A DNA stretch of 43,636 nt from Opitutus sp. GAS368 (GCA_945903465.1 CAMDOF010000052.1:1-43636), one strand, 5' to 3'; shown: positions 34,406 to 43,546, counted from the first letter of the stretch. The notes: a model not told the origin generated them from the sequence alone. Program-made: numbers and translations.

Positions 34406-34813
34406 ATGTCGCTGCAATTAACGCCAAGTGGAGTGCTGGTGGGTATTGGCACGGATATTATTGAAGTGGAGCGGGTGCGCGGGGTGATTGAGCGGCAAGG
34501 CGAGCGGTTTCTTGCGCGGGTTTTTACAGAGGAAGAGCGGTTGTATTGTGCGGGAATGACGCATCCCTATAAGCACTACGCGGCGCGATTCGCGGCGAAG
34601 GAGGCGGTTTCGAAATGTTTTTCGACGGGCATAGGTGCGGAGCTGGGCTGGCGATCGGTTTCGATTTATCATGGCGAGCGCCATCAGCCGCTGGTGCGGC
34701 TGGATGAGCGCGGAGAGGCTTTATTGCGGCGAGTTGGGGCCACGCACGTGCACGTAAGCTTATCGCACACGGAAACGATCGCGATGGCGGTGGCCGCCTT
34801 GGTGCGCGCGTGA
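34406..34813 (+). CDS. acpS: holo-[acyl-carrier-protein] synthase
   Basis: This 135-residue enzyme transfers 4'-phosphopantetheine from CoA to acyl carrier protein, making it active for fatty-acid synthesis. It has the two Mg/CoA motifs GIGTDIIEVERV and ARFAAKEAVSKCF, then VSLSHTETIAMAVA. Length is standard. It lies between pdxJ and an unknown ORF in a same-strand run. Confidence 0.95.
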   Translation: MSLQLTPSGVLVGIGTDIIEVERVRGVIERQGERFLARVFTEEERLYCAGMTHPYKHYAARFAAKEAVSKCFSTGIGAELGWRSVSIYHGERHQPLVRLDERGEALLRRVGATHVHVSLSHTETIAMAVAALVRA

Positions 34814-34832
34814 GGGAGGGAGGGATTCCGCG

Positions 34833-35483
34833 ATGGATAACGAGACCCCAGAGGCGAAATCGCACCGGGTGAAGCCCGGCGAGTTATCGAAGACGCCCTC
34901 GTGGGTGCTGCTCGGTTTTTTATTGGGGGTATGGTTTGCATGGTCGTGGCCGCCGCTGGGGCGCAAGGTGACGCCACGGAGCCTACCTGTGGCGGTGGTG
35001 CCGGCGAGGGGGGCGGAAGGAGCGGCCACTCAATGGTTGGCGCCGGTGCGGGTGCCGCGGTTAGTGACGACGATCGAGGCGGTCTTTGCGGAATGGGGGC
35101 GCGATGCGGTTTGGACGGACGACGTGACGGAAGTGGCGCTGTGGAACAGCGAGGATCGGACGTTTTCTGATTACTACGAAGTGCGGCGGGCGGGCGGGAC
35201 CTGTTATTTTCGATCGATACCGGCGTTGACGCGCCGAATCGTGGGGCGCGGCCGGCCGGGGACGGAGTCGCCGCTGCGTTTTACGGAAACGGAAGAGCAG
35301 TATCGCGAGTGGCGGGAGCATGGTCGCACGGAGCGAAAAGAGGAGTTAATGGGGGAACGCCGTGAAGGGCGAGAAGTGGGCCGAGAAGCCGTGGTGGGTG
35401 GAGGCCGCGGGGTGGGGTCATCCGAGGGGTCGAGCGCATCGGTGGGTGGATCGCGGCGGGTGGACGGTGAGCCCGGAAAATGA
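34833..35483 (+). CDS. membrane-anchored protein of unknown function
   Basis: The product has 216 residues: a short polar N-terminus, one transmembrane segment (WVLLGFLLGVWFAWSWPPL, about residues 24-42), a soluble part of about 110 residues (VTTIEAVFAEWGRDAVWTD, ALWNSEDRTFSDYYEVRR), and a Gly/Arg/Glu-rich low-complexity tail. No family is recognised. It starts 20 bp after acpS and its stop overlaps the nnr start (ATGA at 35480-35483), so translation of nnr is coupled to it. Conservation of this position in relatives would show whether it is a real member of the cluster. Confidence 0.6.
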   Translation: MDNETPEAKSHRVKPGELSKTPSWVLLGFLLGVWFAWSWPPLGRKVTPRSLPVAVVPARGAEGAATQWLAPVRVPRLVTTIEAVFAEWGRDAVWTDDVTEVALWNSEDRTFSDYYEVRRAGGTCYFRSIPALTRRIVGRGRPGTESPLRFTETEEQYREWREHGRTERKEELMGERREGREVGREAVVGGGRGVGSSEGSSASVGGSRRVDGEPGK

Positions 35484-36985
35484 AATCTTTCGCGAGTGAT
35501 CCGGTGCTGAGCTGTGAGGAGGCGGGCAGCTGGGAAAGGCAGTTTTTTGGCGGAGAGGAAAGTCGGGAGTGGCCGGCGATGCGGAGGGCGGGGGTGGCGT
35601 TGGCGCGGGCGGTGTTGGCTGATTTTGAGGAAGTGGGGGGATTTTCTGGTGAAGGGCGGATTTTAGTTTTGGTGGGGAAAGGGCACAACGGGGGCGATGC
35701 GTTGATCGCGGCGCGGGTTATTTGGGAGCAGCATCCCCGAGTTGTGGTGGAGGTGAGGCTGGTTTTTGGGGAGCGGCGTTTACGGCCGTTAGCCGCGCGG
35801 GCTTGGCGCGAATTATTCGCCGTGGGGATGGGGAGGGTGCGGGCGGTGAGGAGCGAGGCGGTGGCGGGGCGGTACGAATTATGTTTGGACGGGATCTTTG
35901 GTTGGCAGTTTCGGTCGCCGGTGGACGCCGCGGTGGCGGAGCTGCTCGGGCGGGTGAACGCGCTGCCGATCCGTTTACGGGCGGCGGTGGATTTACCGAG
36001 CGCGGGTTTATTCCAGGCGGATTTTACTTATGCGACTGGTTGTGTGAAGACGCCGGTGGTGGACGCGGTGGCCGCGGGGCGAGTGCGTTATCTTGACTTG
36101 GGGTTTTTCTCGGACGGCGGCGTTTGGGCGGACGGCGCCGGCGGTTGGCAAGGGGAGGTCCGCGCGCGGGTGTTAACGGTGGCGGGGCTGGCGCCGCTGA
36201 GTGGCTGGCGAGCGTCGCGGTCGGATAAGCGGAGCTTTGGACATGTGATGGTGGTGGGCGGTTCGAGGAATTATCCCGGGGCGGTGTTGATGACGGTGCT
36301 GGCGGCGTTGCGGAGCGGGGTTGGGCTGGTGACGGCGTTTGTGCCGGAGACGCTGGTCGGGGCGCTGGCGTCACGTGCGCCGGAGGCGATGTGGGTCGGC
36401 TGGCCGGAAACGCCCGCGGGGGGATTGGCGCTGGAGGGGGAGCACCTGTGGGGAATGCGGAAGGGGCGGGCGAGTGCGCTGGTGCTCGGACCGGGGCTTG
36501 GGCATGAGCCGGAGACGCTGGCGCTGGCCGCGAGAATTGTGGCGACCTCGCCGGTCCCGCTGTTGCTGGATGCGGATGCGTTGCGGCCTGAGGTGGTGCG
36601 GGCGGGGGGGATGCCGCGGATTGTGACGCCTCACGCGGGGGAGTGGGCGCGGATTGCGGCGAGTTTACCGGAGGGCGGTGGTGTGACGCAGGTTTTGAAA
36701 GGGCCGGTGACGCGGGTGGTCAGCGGGGCGGGCGAAATCTATTATTCTTTTTTTGGAGGACCGGTGCTCGCGCGTGGGGGGAGTGGCGATTTGTTGGCGG
36801 GTTTGATCGGAGGATTGTTGGCGCAGACTCCGTCAGACCCGCTGGGGGCGGCGGTGCGTGGCGTCGTCTGGCAAGGCCGCGCGGCGGATTTTTTGGCGAG
36901 GGCGCGCGGGGCAGTGGCGGTGAGTGCGACTCAACTGCTCGACTTTCTGCCGGCGGCATTACGAGACTCCGGGCATGAGCAATGA
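35480..36985 (+). CDS. nnr: bifunctional NAD(P)H-hydrate epimerase/dehydratase
   Basis: This 501-residue protein repairs hydrated NADH and NADPH. The N-terminal epimerase domain (about 1-215, YjeF_N) shows LVLVGKGHNGGDALIAAR and RYELCLDGIFGWQF. The C-terminal ADP-dependent dehydratase (about 230-495) shows VMVVGGSRNYPGAVLMT, LVLGPGLGHEPETL, LLDADALRPE, VTPHAGEWARI and ARGGSGDLLAGLIGGLLAQ. Its start overlaps the upstream ORF by 4 bp and its end overlaps dprA, so the genes form one operon. An RNase-P-like string near 35555 is coding sequence. Confidence 0.95.
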   Translation: MKSFASDPVLSCEEAGSWERQFFGGEESREWPAMRRAGVALARAVLADFEEVGGFSGEGRILVLVGKGHNGGDALIAARVIWEQHPRVVVEVRLVFGERRLRPLAARAWRELFAVGMGRVRAVRSEAVAGRYELCLDGIFGWQFRSPVDAAVAELLGRVNALPIRLRAAVDLPSAGLFQADFTYATGCVKTPVVDAVAAGRVRYLDLGFFSDGGVWADGAGGWQGEVRARVLTVAGLAPLSGWRASRSDKRSFGHVMVVGGSRNYPGAVLMTVLAALRSGVGLVTAFVPETLVGALASRAPEAMWVGWPETPAGGLALEGEHLWGMRKGRASALVLGPGLGHEPETLALAARIVATSPVPLLLDADALRPEVVRAGGMPRIVTPHAGEWARIAASLPEGGGVTQVLKGPVTRVVSGAGEIYYSFFGGPVLARGGSGDLLAGLIGGLLAQTPSDPLGAAVRGVVWQGRAADFLARARGAVAVSATQLLDFLPAALRDSGHEQ

Positions 36986-38105
36986 GATGAGCGAGCGGCA
37001 GGCGTTTTTGGTATTAAATGCGCTGCCGAATATCGGGCCGGTGACGTTGCGCCGATTATTGGAAGAGCTGGGCGGGGATCCGCGGGTGGTGCTGTCGACG
37101 GAGCGGCGGCGGCTGGAGAGCGTCAAGGGCGTGGGGCCGGTCATTTCTGAAACGATGGCGACGTGGCGGCAGCAGGTTGATGTGGCGCGGGAGGAGGCGC
37201 AAATGAGGCAGAGCGCGGTAGATTTTATAACGACGCGCGATGCGGTTTATCCGCGATTGCTAAAAGAAATTTATGATCCGCCGATTGGTTTGTATCGAAA
37301 AGGCCAATACGATTTTAAGCATCCCTGTGTGGCGATCGTGGGGTCGCGGGAAACGACGTTGTATGGTCAAACGGTGGCGAAGAAGTTTGGGGCGGAGTTG
37401 GCGCGGCTGGGTTTTTGTGTGGTGAGCGGGCTGGCGCGCGGCATTGACACGGCGGCGCATGAAGGGGCGCTATCGGTTGGCGGAAAGACGGTGGCGGTGC
37501 TGGGGACGGGCCTGGACATTATATATCCGCCGGAGAATCTCGGGCTGTACCGGCGGATCGAGGCGGGTGGCGGGGCGATTCTCTCGGAGTTTCCTCTCGG
37601 CCGGCGGGCAGATCGGCAATCGTTTGCGATGCGGAATCGGATAGTGGCGGGGATGAGTGAAGCGACGATAGTGGTGGAGAGTGATGTGGACGGAGGATCG
37701 ATGATTACGGCGCGCTTTGCGGGAGAGCATGGGCGGCTGATATTTGCGGTGCCTGGGCGAATTGATCAAAAAACGAGTGCGGGCTGTCATCAGCTGATAC
37801 GCGATGGGGCGACGTTACTGACCAGTGTGGATGACCTGCTGAGCGAATTAAGTTATCTGGATGGCTTGCGCCCGGCCCCGATTGCGGAAAAGCCGGCGGA
37901 GGCGGCGGCGGGGCGTCCGGCGAACCTCACGGAGGATGAAGCGCGGGTCTACGCGTGTTTTCGCGGAGGAAATATTTTGCTACCGGATGCGGTGAGTGCG
38001 GCGTCGGGACTGGGCGCGGGGCCGTTATCGGCGACACTGATGATGCTGGAGCTGAAGCGTCTGATCGTGAAGCGGGCGGACGGGGCGTTTGAGGCGCGAG
38101 GTTAA
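36975..38105 (+). CDS. dprA: DNA processing protein DprA
   Basis: This 376-residue protein binds incoming single-stranded DNA and loads RecA during natural transformation. An N-terminal helix-hairpin-helix-like region (LPNIGPVTLRRLLEELGG, about 10-70) precedes the Rossmann-like core with AIVGSRETTLYGQ, SGLARGIDTAAHEGAL, AVLGTGLDIIYPPEN, AILSEFPLG and MRNRIVAGMS. A winged-helix end lies at about 310-376. ATG 36975 overlaps nnr by 11 bp. It is the last gene of the pdxJ-acpS-orf-nnr-dprA run. It implies at least a potential for DNA uptake, though dprA is also found in non-competent bacteria. Confidence 0.95.
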   Translation: MSNEMSERQAFLVLNALPNIGPVTLRRLLEELGGDPRVVLSTERRRLESVKGVGPVISETMATWRQQVDVAREEAQMRQSAVDFITTRDAVYPRLLKEIYDPPIGLYRKGQYDFKHPCVAIVGSRETTLYGQTVAKKFGAELARLGFCVVSGLARGIDTAAHEGALSVGGKTVAVLGTGLDIIYPPENLGLYRRIEAGGGAILSEFPLGRRADRQSFAMRNRIVAGMSEATIVVESDVDGGSMITARFAGEHGRLIFAVPGRIDQKTSAGCHQLIRDGATLLTSVDDLLSELSYLDGLRPAPIAEKPAEAAAGRPANLTEDEARVYACFRGGNILLPDAVSAASGLGAGPLSATLMMLELKRLIVKRADGAFEARG

Positions 38106-38148
38106 CTCGGGGAGCTGATCCGCGGTGGGGGTGGGCGCGTGGGCGACC

Positions 38149-38490
38149 TCAGCCGGGGGGCCAAGTCATCTGGCGTTGGGCCAAGAGATGGACGTGGAGA
38201 TGGGGAACGGATTCGCAAGCGTGGGGGCCGTTGTTGATGACGATGCGGAAGCCGGCGCTGAGATTGAGCTGGCGAGCGATGAGACCGGCGACGAGAAGGA
38301 GATGGCCGAGAATATCTTGGTGGGCGGGGGTGGCCTCGCTGAGACGGGGGAGGAGATTTTTGGGAATGATGAGGAGGTGCACGGGTGCCTGCGGCTGGAT
38401 GTCGTGCAGGACGATGCAAGAAGCATCCTCGTGGAGGATTTTGGCCGGAATTTCCCGGTCGATGATACGTTGGAAGATGGTTTTGGACAT
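38149..38490 (-). CDS. HIT-family (histidine triad) nucleotide-binding protein
   Basis: This 113-residue protein of the HINT branch hydrolyses AMP-linked conjugates such as adenosine 5'-monophosphoramidate. It has IFQRIIDREIPAKILHEDA at the N-terminus, IIPKNLLPRLSEA, and the histidine triad PHLHVHLLAQRQM near the C-terminus. Length is normal. It converges on dprA with a 43-bp gap. Confidence 0.95.
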   Translation of the reverse strand: MSKTIFQRIIDREIPAKILHEDASCIVLHDIQPQAPVHLLIIPKNLLPRLSEATPAHQDILGHLLLVAGLIARQLNLSAGFRIVINNGPHACESVPHLHVHLLAQRQMTWPPG

Positions 38491-38837
38491 AAGTGAAAGC
38501 GGGTGGTCGACAAAGTCGGGGAAGCGGCTGGTTTGGTCAGGTGAGGCGAGGCGAGTAAGGGTGACGGAGCGGGTGGCGAAAGTTCGCGGAATTTTTTTTG
38601 GAGCAGTCCAAAATTAAAAAAATTGGCTACCGCGCAGAGGCACAAAAATTCGCTGGGGAGAGAACCCGAGATCCGTTGGAAACGGGGATGACGCCCCGGT
38701 TGGAATCGCCGCCGGCGGGTGAAATTTATGGGCAGGGGTTTTCACGCCGCGGCGGGCTCGGTGGCTTTATGCGGTCTGGAAATTTGCGGATAAATGGGAT
38801 GGTTGGCGGGAGGCGGAAAGCCGGCGGGTCGGCGCCC
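38491..38837. other. intergenic region upstream of the HIT gene
   Basis: These 347 bp show no gene. An AT-rich patch at 38590-38650, with A- and T-runs, lies 100-160 bp upstream of the HIT start on the minus strand and could include its promoter. Nothing else is recognised. Confidence 0.4.
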
Positions 38838-39350
38838 TTATAAGAACAGCAGTTGGAGTTGAGATCCGCGGACGGTGCGGGCGGCGGCGAGGGTGCGGAT
38901 GAAGTCGAGGGCCTCGCGATAGTCGCGCTGGCGGCGAGGAGTGGCGCGGTGGTGGGGAGGGATGAGGGCGGGGCGGAGGTTGGTGACGAGGAGGGTGGAT
39001 TCGCGGAAAGCGGAAAGCTGGCGAAGCCCCGTCATGATTTCGGCGCGAGTGAAGAGAGGGGTGGCGGCGGTGAGAGTGAGGGCGGCATCCCAATGGAAGA
39101 AGCCGTGGCGCGGATGGTGAACAAAAAGTTTGGCGAGCAGAGCGGCGGCGGCGGCGTTAAAGGCGGCGTCGGAGGATTCCGGCTTCGCTGGTTGAGCGGC
39201 GATTTGGTGCTCGAGATCAACCAGGCTGAGGGCGATGGCTGAGCGGACTTGCTCGGCGAGATAGAGGTCGTCGCCGGTGGCGTGAGCGAAGAGGGCGTTG
39301 ATGAAATGGAGCCGGCGCAGGTCGTCGTGGCGGCGGGGGAGGAGAGCCAT
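38838..39350 (-). CDS. helical protein of unknown function
   Basis: The product has 170 residues, Ala/Leu/Arg-rich and predicted largely helical (RRLHFINALFAHATGDDLYL, AAAALLAKLFVHH). No signal peptide, transmembrane segment or known domain is seen. The frame is complete and lies on the same strand as nrdR, about 100 bp downstream of it. Without homologues it is only a probable gene; its residue pattern looks more protein-like than the antisense frames over it. Confidence 0.5.
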   Translation of the reverse strand: MALLPRRHDDLRRLHFINALFAHATGDDLYLAEQVRSAIALSLVDLEHQIAAQPAKPESSDAAFNAAAAALLAKLFVHHPRHGFFHWDAALTLTAATPLFTRAEIMTGLRQLSAFRESTLLVTNLRPALIPPHHRATPRRQRDYREALDFIRTLAAARTVRGSQLQLLFL

Positions 39351-39388
39351 GGGGTGAACGTGCGAGGTCGGGTTCGCGGGGGCGGGGG

Positions 39389-39432
39389 CGCGGGCGGGTG
39401 GGCGCGGGCGGGTGGGCGCGCGGGCGGGTGCG
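39389..39432 (+). repeat. 14-bp tandem repeat with quadruplex-type G-runs
   Basis: The unit CGCGGGCGGGTGGG occurs at 39389-39402 and 39403-39416, and a variant occurs at 39419-39432. The + strand thereby has at least four closely spaced GGG runs. It lies between nrdR and the downstream unknown ORF, both on the minus strand, so the transcript carries the C-rich complement. Confidence 0.7.
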
Positions 39433-39449
39433 GAGGCGCGCGGGGCGAT

Positions 39450-39917
39450 TTAGACGGCCGGGCTCAACGGCTTGGCCAGGCTGCTGATCTCGTCGACGAA
39501 TTCAGCGACGTCGCGAAATTCTTTGTAAACGCTGGCGAAGCGGACGTAGGCGACTTGATCGAGGTTGCGGAGGCGTTGCATGACGCCCTCGCCGATGGCG
39601 CGGGAAGGGATTTCCGTTTCGAATTGAGCCTCCATGGCGTCCATGACGTCTTCGACGAGCATGGCGATCTGTTCGATATCGACGGGGCGTTTGTGACAGG
39701 CGGCGCGAACGGCGCGAACGAGTTTTTCACGGTCGAAGTCCTCGCTGCGGCCGTCACGTTTGATGACGACGACGCCGTCGCGGACGAGGATCTCGGTGGT
39801 GCTGTAGCGGTGGCTGCACTCGAGACATTCGCGGCGGCGGCGGATGGTCGAGCCCTCCTTGCTGATTCGGGAGTCGATCACCTTGTCCTCAACTGAGGTG
39901 CATTTCGGGCAACGCAT
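39450..39917 (-). CDS. nrdR: transcriptional repressor NrdR
   Basis: This 155-residue repressor controls ribonucleotide reductase genes in response to dATP/ATP. The N-terminal zinc ribbon has CPKC at residues 3-6 and CLEC about 28 residues later. The ATP-cone (about 48-138) has VVVIKRDGRSEDFDREKL, AIGEGVMQRLRNLD and VAYVRFASVYKEF. Length is standard. No ribonucleotide reductase gene and no NrdR box are seen in the window. Confidence 0.96.
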   Translation of the reverse strand: MRCPKCTSVEDKVIDSRISKEGSTIRRRRECLECSHRYSTTEILVRDGVVVIKRDGRSEDFDREKLVRAVRAACHKRPVDIEQIAMLVEDVMDAMEAQFETEIPSRAIGEGVMQRLRNLDQVAYVRFASVYKEFRDVAEFVDEISSLAKPLSPAV

Positions 39918-40046
39918 AAAAGATTAAAAGTTAAGTGAGCGGCTCGAGCTGAGAGATCTAAGACGCTGGGAGGTGCCGGCGGGTTTCTTTGGCTGGCAGC
40001 GGGTAAACGCGGATTCAGTGGGTGGGCGAGGCAGCGGATGGACGGT

Positions 40047-40613
40047 TCAATTGAGGGTGAGAAAGTTCTCGAGGATTTTCATACCACCGACGGTGGCGAT
40101 GGATTCTGGGTGGAACTGGACGCCCCAAATGGGGAGGGTTTTATGGCGGAGGCCCATGACCTCGCCCTCGGCGGTTTCGGCGGTGATTTCGAGGACGGGA
40201 GGGAAGGTAGCGCGTTCGATGAGGAGGGAATGATAGCGCGTGGCGGGGAAGCCCTGGGGCATGTCCCTGAAAAGATCGGTATTCTGGTGTTGGATGGGGG
40301 AGGTTTTCCCATGCATTAAGCGATCGGCGCGGACGACGTTGCCGCCGAAGTAGTGGCCGATGGATTGATGCCCGAGGCAGACGCCCAAGATGGGAGTATG
40401 GCCGGCAAACGCGCGGATGATATCGAGGGTAACGCCGGCCTCTTTGGGGGAGCAAGGGCCGGGGGAAAGGAGGACGCGGTCGGGCTGGAGGGCGCGGGCC
40501 TCGGCGGGAGTGATCTCGTTATTGCGAAAAATACGCTGGTTGACCCCCAATTGGCCGAAGTATTGGACAAGGTTGAAGGTAAATGAGTCGTAGTTGTCGA
40601 TGACGAGGAGCAC
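40047..40613 (-). CDS. trpG: anthranilate/aminodeoxychorismate synthase glutaminase
   Basis: This 188-residue class I amidotransferase supplies ammonia for anthranilate (tryptophan) or aminodeoxychorismate (folate) synthesis; the two uses cannot be told apart here, so pabA is equally valid. It shows [47 protein letters not shown] with the nucleophilic cysteine, and [14 protein letters not shown] with the catalytic His and Glu. Neither trpE nor pabB is nearby. It is transcribed divergently from tgt with a 61-bp gap. Confidence 0.93.
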   Translation of the reverse strand: MLLVIDNYDSFTFNLVQYFGQLGVNQRIFRNNEITPAEARALQPDRVLLSPGPCSPKEAGVTLDIIRAFAGHTPILGVCLGHQSIGHYFGGNVVRADRLMHGKTSPIQHQNTDLFRDMPQGFPATRYHSLLIERATFPPVLEITAETAEGEVMGLRHKTLPIWGVQFHPESIATVGGMKILENFLTLN

Positions 40614-40674
40614 GCCTCGTTATTAACCGGTGGATTGACCCGAGGGTCAAGCGTGAGGCAGGGTGGTGGTCGTC

Positions 40675-41829
40675 ATGTCTGAACATTTTGAACTTCTGAG
40701 CACGGATACGAAAACGGCGGCGAGACGGGGTCGTTTGCGGACGCGGCATGGGGTGATTGAGACCCCTATTTTTATGCCGGTGGGTACGCAAGGGACGGTC
40801 AAGTCGATGACGCCGCGGCAACTGCACGAGATTGGGGCACAGGTGATTTTGGGGAACACGTATCATCTGAATCTTCGACCTGGCAGTGAATTGGTGCGAG
40901 CGATGGGAGGGTTGCACGCCTTTATGGGATGGAGTGGGCCGATCCTGACGGACAGCGGAGGGTTTCAGGTATTTTCGTTGGCGAAGTTGCGGGATGTGAG
41001 GGAAGATGGGGTGGCTTTTTCGTCGCACCTTGACGGGGCGAAGTTATTTTTGGGACCGCGGGAGGTGATGACGATCCAGCAAAACTTGGGCAGTGATATT
41101 GCGATGGTACTGGATGAGTGCCCGCCTTGGCCTTGTGAACGGGAAGCCTGCGCCGCGGCGGTGGCGAGGAGTTTACGCTGGGCGAAGCAGTGTCGGGAGA
41201 TTGCGACTGACAGTGGTTTTTTGGCGGCGGGGCATCATGTTTTTGCGATTGTGCAAGGCTCGACGTTTGATGATTTGAGGCGGGAGGCGGCGGAGGCGTT
41301 GGCGGCGCTGGATTTTCCGGGGTACGCGGTGGGGGGTGTGAGTGTGGGAGAGCCCGAGCCGGAGATGCTCAAGCAAGTGGGGGTGACGACGCCGTTTATG
41401 CCGGTGGACAAGCCTCGCTACACGATGGGTCTAGGCACGCCGCCGCAGTTGTTGAAGATGGTCGCCTTGGGGGTGGATATGTTTGACTGCGTGCTGCCGA
41501 CGCGGGTGGCGCGCAACGGGCTGGTCTTTACGCCGGACGGGCCGATGAACCTGCGCAATGAGCAATATCGGGCGGACGCGCGTCCGATTATTGAAGGTGG
41601 GCCGACAAATTACACGGGGAACTTTTCGCGGGCATACCTCAGGCACCTGACGTTAGCGGGTGAGATCCTCAGTTGTACGCTGCTCACGCTGCACAACCTG
41701 CATTTTTATTTGGATCTCATGGTGCAGGCTCGGACGCATATTGAGGCGGGTGACTTTGGCGGGTGGCATCTGCAATGGATCGCTCGTTACGAGGCGGGGG
41801 CGGCGGCGCGACTGCGTAAATCGGTCTGA
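40675..41829 (+). CDS. tgt: tRNA-guanine transglycosylase lacking the zinc cysteines
   Basis: This 384-residue TIM-barrel enzyme exchanges guanine-34 in certain tRNAs for preQ1 or queuine. Catalytic blocks are present: LTDSGGFQVFSL, MVLDECPPWP, FAIVQGSTFDDLRREAAEAL, YAVGGVSVGEPEPEML and MFDCVLPTRVARNG with the nucleophile aspartate. The usual zinc site CxCxxC is absent: residues 308-316 read GGPTNYTGN, so the three cysteines are replaced, while the fourth ligand (His340 in LTLHNLHFY) remains. Length, frame and flanking blocks are intact, so this is not a frameshift. The cysteine after DE points to a bacterial-type pocket. ATG 40675 is the family start. No other queuosine genes are in the window. 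Confidence 0.94.
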   Translation: MSEHFELLSTDTKTAARRGRLRTRHGVIETPIFMPVGTQGTVKSMTPRQLHEIGAQVILGNTYHLNLRPGSELVRAMGGLHAFMGWSGPILTDSGGFQVFSLAKLRDVREDGVAFSSHLDGAKLFLGPREVMTIQQNLGSDIAMVLDECPPWPCEREACAAAVARSLRWAKQCREIATDSGFLAAGHHVFAIVQGSTFDDLRREAAEALAALDFPGYAVGGVSVGEPEPEMLKQVGVTTPFMPVDKPRYTMGLGTPPQLLKMVALGVDMFDCVLPTRVARNGLVFTPDGPMNLRNEQYRADARPIIEGGPTNYTGNFSRAYLRHLTLAGEILSCTLLTLHNLHFYLDLMVQARTHIEAGDFGGWHLQWIARYEAGAAARLRKSV

Positions 41830-42052
41830 GCGCGGGGAGGGCAGGGCGCGGCGACCGGTGGGCGCGGTGCTGAGGGGCGGGGATGGAAGGGTGTGGTCCG
41901 TGGACGTTAGGGGAGCGCGCGGCGGCGCGGGCGGGTGAGCTGAAGGGGCGGCGGCGGGACCGCGGGTGAGAGGAGGTGAGCGGGCGCGGGTGAGCGGGGC
42001 GTCGAGGTAGTTTAGCTGGAAGTGCGTGACCGAATCGCTCAGTTTTTTGGTC

Positions 42053-42979
42053 ATGCGTATTTTGGTGACCGGCGGTGCCGGCTTTTTGGGTTCTCATCTT
42101 TGTGAACGGCTTTTGCAGGATGGGAACGAGGTGGTTTGTATCGACAATCTCTTTACCGGCCAGAAGGCGAACATCGCCCATCTGCGGCCGAATCCGCGCT
42201 TCGAGTTCGTGCGGCACGACGTGATTGATCCCTTTAAGTATGAGGTGGATCAGATCTACAATCTGGCCTGTCCGGCCTCGCCCCCGCACTACCAGTATAA
42301 TCCGATTAAGACGATTAAGACCTCGGTGATGGGGGCGATCAACTGTTTGGGACTGGCGAAGCGGCTGAAGGCCCGGGTCTTTCAGGCCAGCACGAGCGAA
42401 GTGTACGGTGATCCCAGCGTGCATCCTCAGCCTGAAAGCTATTGGGGGAACGTTAATCCGATTGGTCGGCGCTCATGTTATGATGAAGGCAAGCGCTGCG
42501 CCGAGACGCTCTTTTTCGATTATCACCGGGAGAACAAAGTGGATATCCGGGTGGTCCGTATTTTTAATACGTATGGTCCGCGGATGCACTCGAATGACGG
42601 ACGCGTGGTGTCAAATTTTATCGTCCAAGCCTTGCAAGGCGATGACCTCACGCTCTACGGAGATGGCACGCAGACGCGGGCCTTTTGTTATGTGGACGAT
42701 TTGATCGAGGGATTTGTACGGTTCATGGGGCAGACTGAGACGGTGGGGCCGATGAACCTTGGGAACCCGGGTGAGTTTACCATGCTCCAGTTGGCGGAAA
42801 AGACGCTGCAACTCGTGGGTGGGCCGTCACGAATAGTGTATCGGCCATTACCGGCGGACGATCCGAGACAGCGTCGGCCCGATATTACATTGGCGAAGCG
42901 GGTGCTGCAATGGGCGCCAGCGGTGGACTTGGAAGAGGGGCTGCGGCGGACGATCGCTTATTTTAAGACGAAGATTTAG
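42053..42979 (+). CDS. UDP-glucuronate decarboxylase-like NAD-dependent sugar-nucleotide enzyme
   Basis: This 308-residue short-chain dehydrogenase/epimerase has the UDP-xylose synthase (UXS) pattern: [20 protein letters not shown] with the NAD site, [19 protein letters not shown], the active-site block [19 protein letters not shown] (YxxxK), [19 protein letters not shown] and [18 protein letters not shown]. It would convert UDP-glucuronate to UDP-xylose for cell-surface glycans. ATG 42053 precedes the Rossmann motif directly. It ends with a hairpin and stands alone on its transcript, 223 bp after tgt. Confidence 0.92.
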   Translation: MRILVTGGAGFLGSHLCERLLQDGNEVVCIDNLFTGQKANIAHLRPNPRFEFVRHDVIDPFKYEVDQIYNLACPASPPHYQYNPIKTIKTSVMGAINCLGLAKRLKARVFQASTSEVYGDPSVHPQPESYWGNVNPIGRRSCYDEGKRCAETLFFDYHRENKVDIRVVRIFNTYGPRMHSNDGRVVSNFIVQALQGDDLTLYGDGTQTRAFCYVDDLIEGFVRFMGQTETVGPMNLGNPGEFTMLQLAEKTLQLVGGPSRIVYRPLPADDPRQRRPDITLAKRVLQWAPAVDLEEGLRRTIAYFKTKI

Positions 42980-42986
42980 CTCGGTT

Positions 42987-43010
42987 CCTCAGAAACTGGA
43001 TTTTCTGGGG
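42987..43010 (+). terminator. hairpin after the UXS-like gene
   Basis: CCTCAGAAA at 42987-42995 pairs with TTTCTGGGG at 43002-43010 (one G-T pair) around a 6-base loop. It begins 8 bp after the stop codon. The following sequence AAAAGTTTT has only a short T-run, so termination strength is moderate. Confidence 0.55.
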
Positions 43011-43546
43011 AAAAGTTTTCGCATCGACGCGCGCGTCCCCACCCCCTTCGGGCAAAAAGAAGCCGTCGTCGCGTGGCGCGGGCTGACCGCGCGACCCGCC
43101 GCGTCGGCAGTCAGGGCGGCTCGTTGCGGCGAACCGAAAAACTCGCGGCGAGCCTCAAGGAACTTGCTGAGCCGTGCACCCTCCCCGACGAAAAAATCTT
43201 CAAAAAAGCTGACGGCCCGTGGGCTTGACTCGGCCAGAGGCCAAGCAAACAACGGATCGCGCAGGGGGGGAATTGCTGGACGGAAAACGTTTAGTGGCGG
43301 AGGACGGCTCCGGCGTGGCCGCCCTCTCCTGCCACTGAGGAGAGCGGGTAAGGTTTCCGTTCGGCCCGGAAAATGCCGGTGTCCCGTAGGTTTCGAAAGA
43401 GTGGCCGAGGCGTTTTTTGCATGCCTTGGTTTATCGGCGGTCCGAGCGGTATTTTTGTGCCCTCGTAGTCCATCTCCGGCCGGAGATCCGTGTAGCTTCG
43501 GCAAGAGTGCGTAACTCGGCGACTGATTCCTGCTACGCTGGTGGCG
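43011..43546. other. non-coding or decayed right-end region
   Basis: There is no credible complete gene. One + frame at about 43122-43227 reads RRTEKLAASLKELAEPC and IFKKADGPWA before a TGA, which looks like the tail of a lost gene, but no start or family is visible. A 7-bp hairpin lies at 43324-43344 without a T-run. Confidence 0.4.
43472..43487. promoter_or_regulatory. perfect 16-bp palindrome, possible operator
   Basis: ATCTCCGGCCGGAGAT is its own reverse complement. It lies 60-75 bp before the ATG of the ORF that runs off the right edge, a typical distance for a repressor or activator site. Confidence 0.35.

Noticed and set aside
35555..35569. GAGGAAAGTCGGGAG resembles the conserved core of RNase P RNA
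   Set aside because: It lies inside the intact nnr reading frame and no other RNase P helices surround it.
43324..43344. GCCACTG loop on a 7-bp stem, reminiscent of part of a cobalamin riboswitch
   Set aside because: The B12-box and the other conserved helices are missing, and no cobalamin gene is visible downstream.
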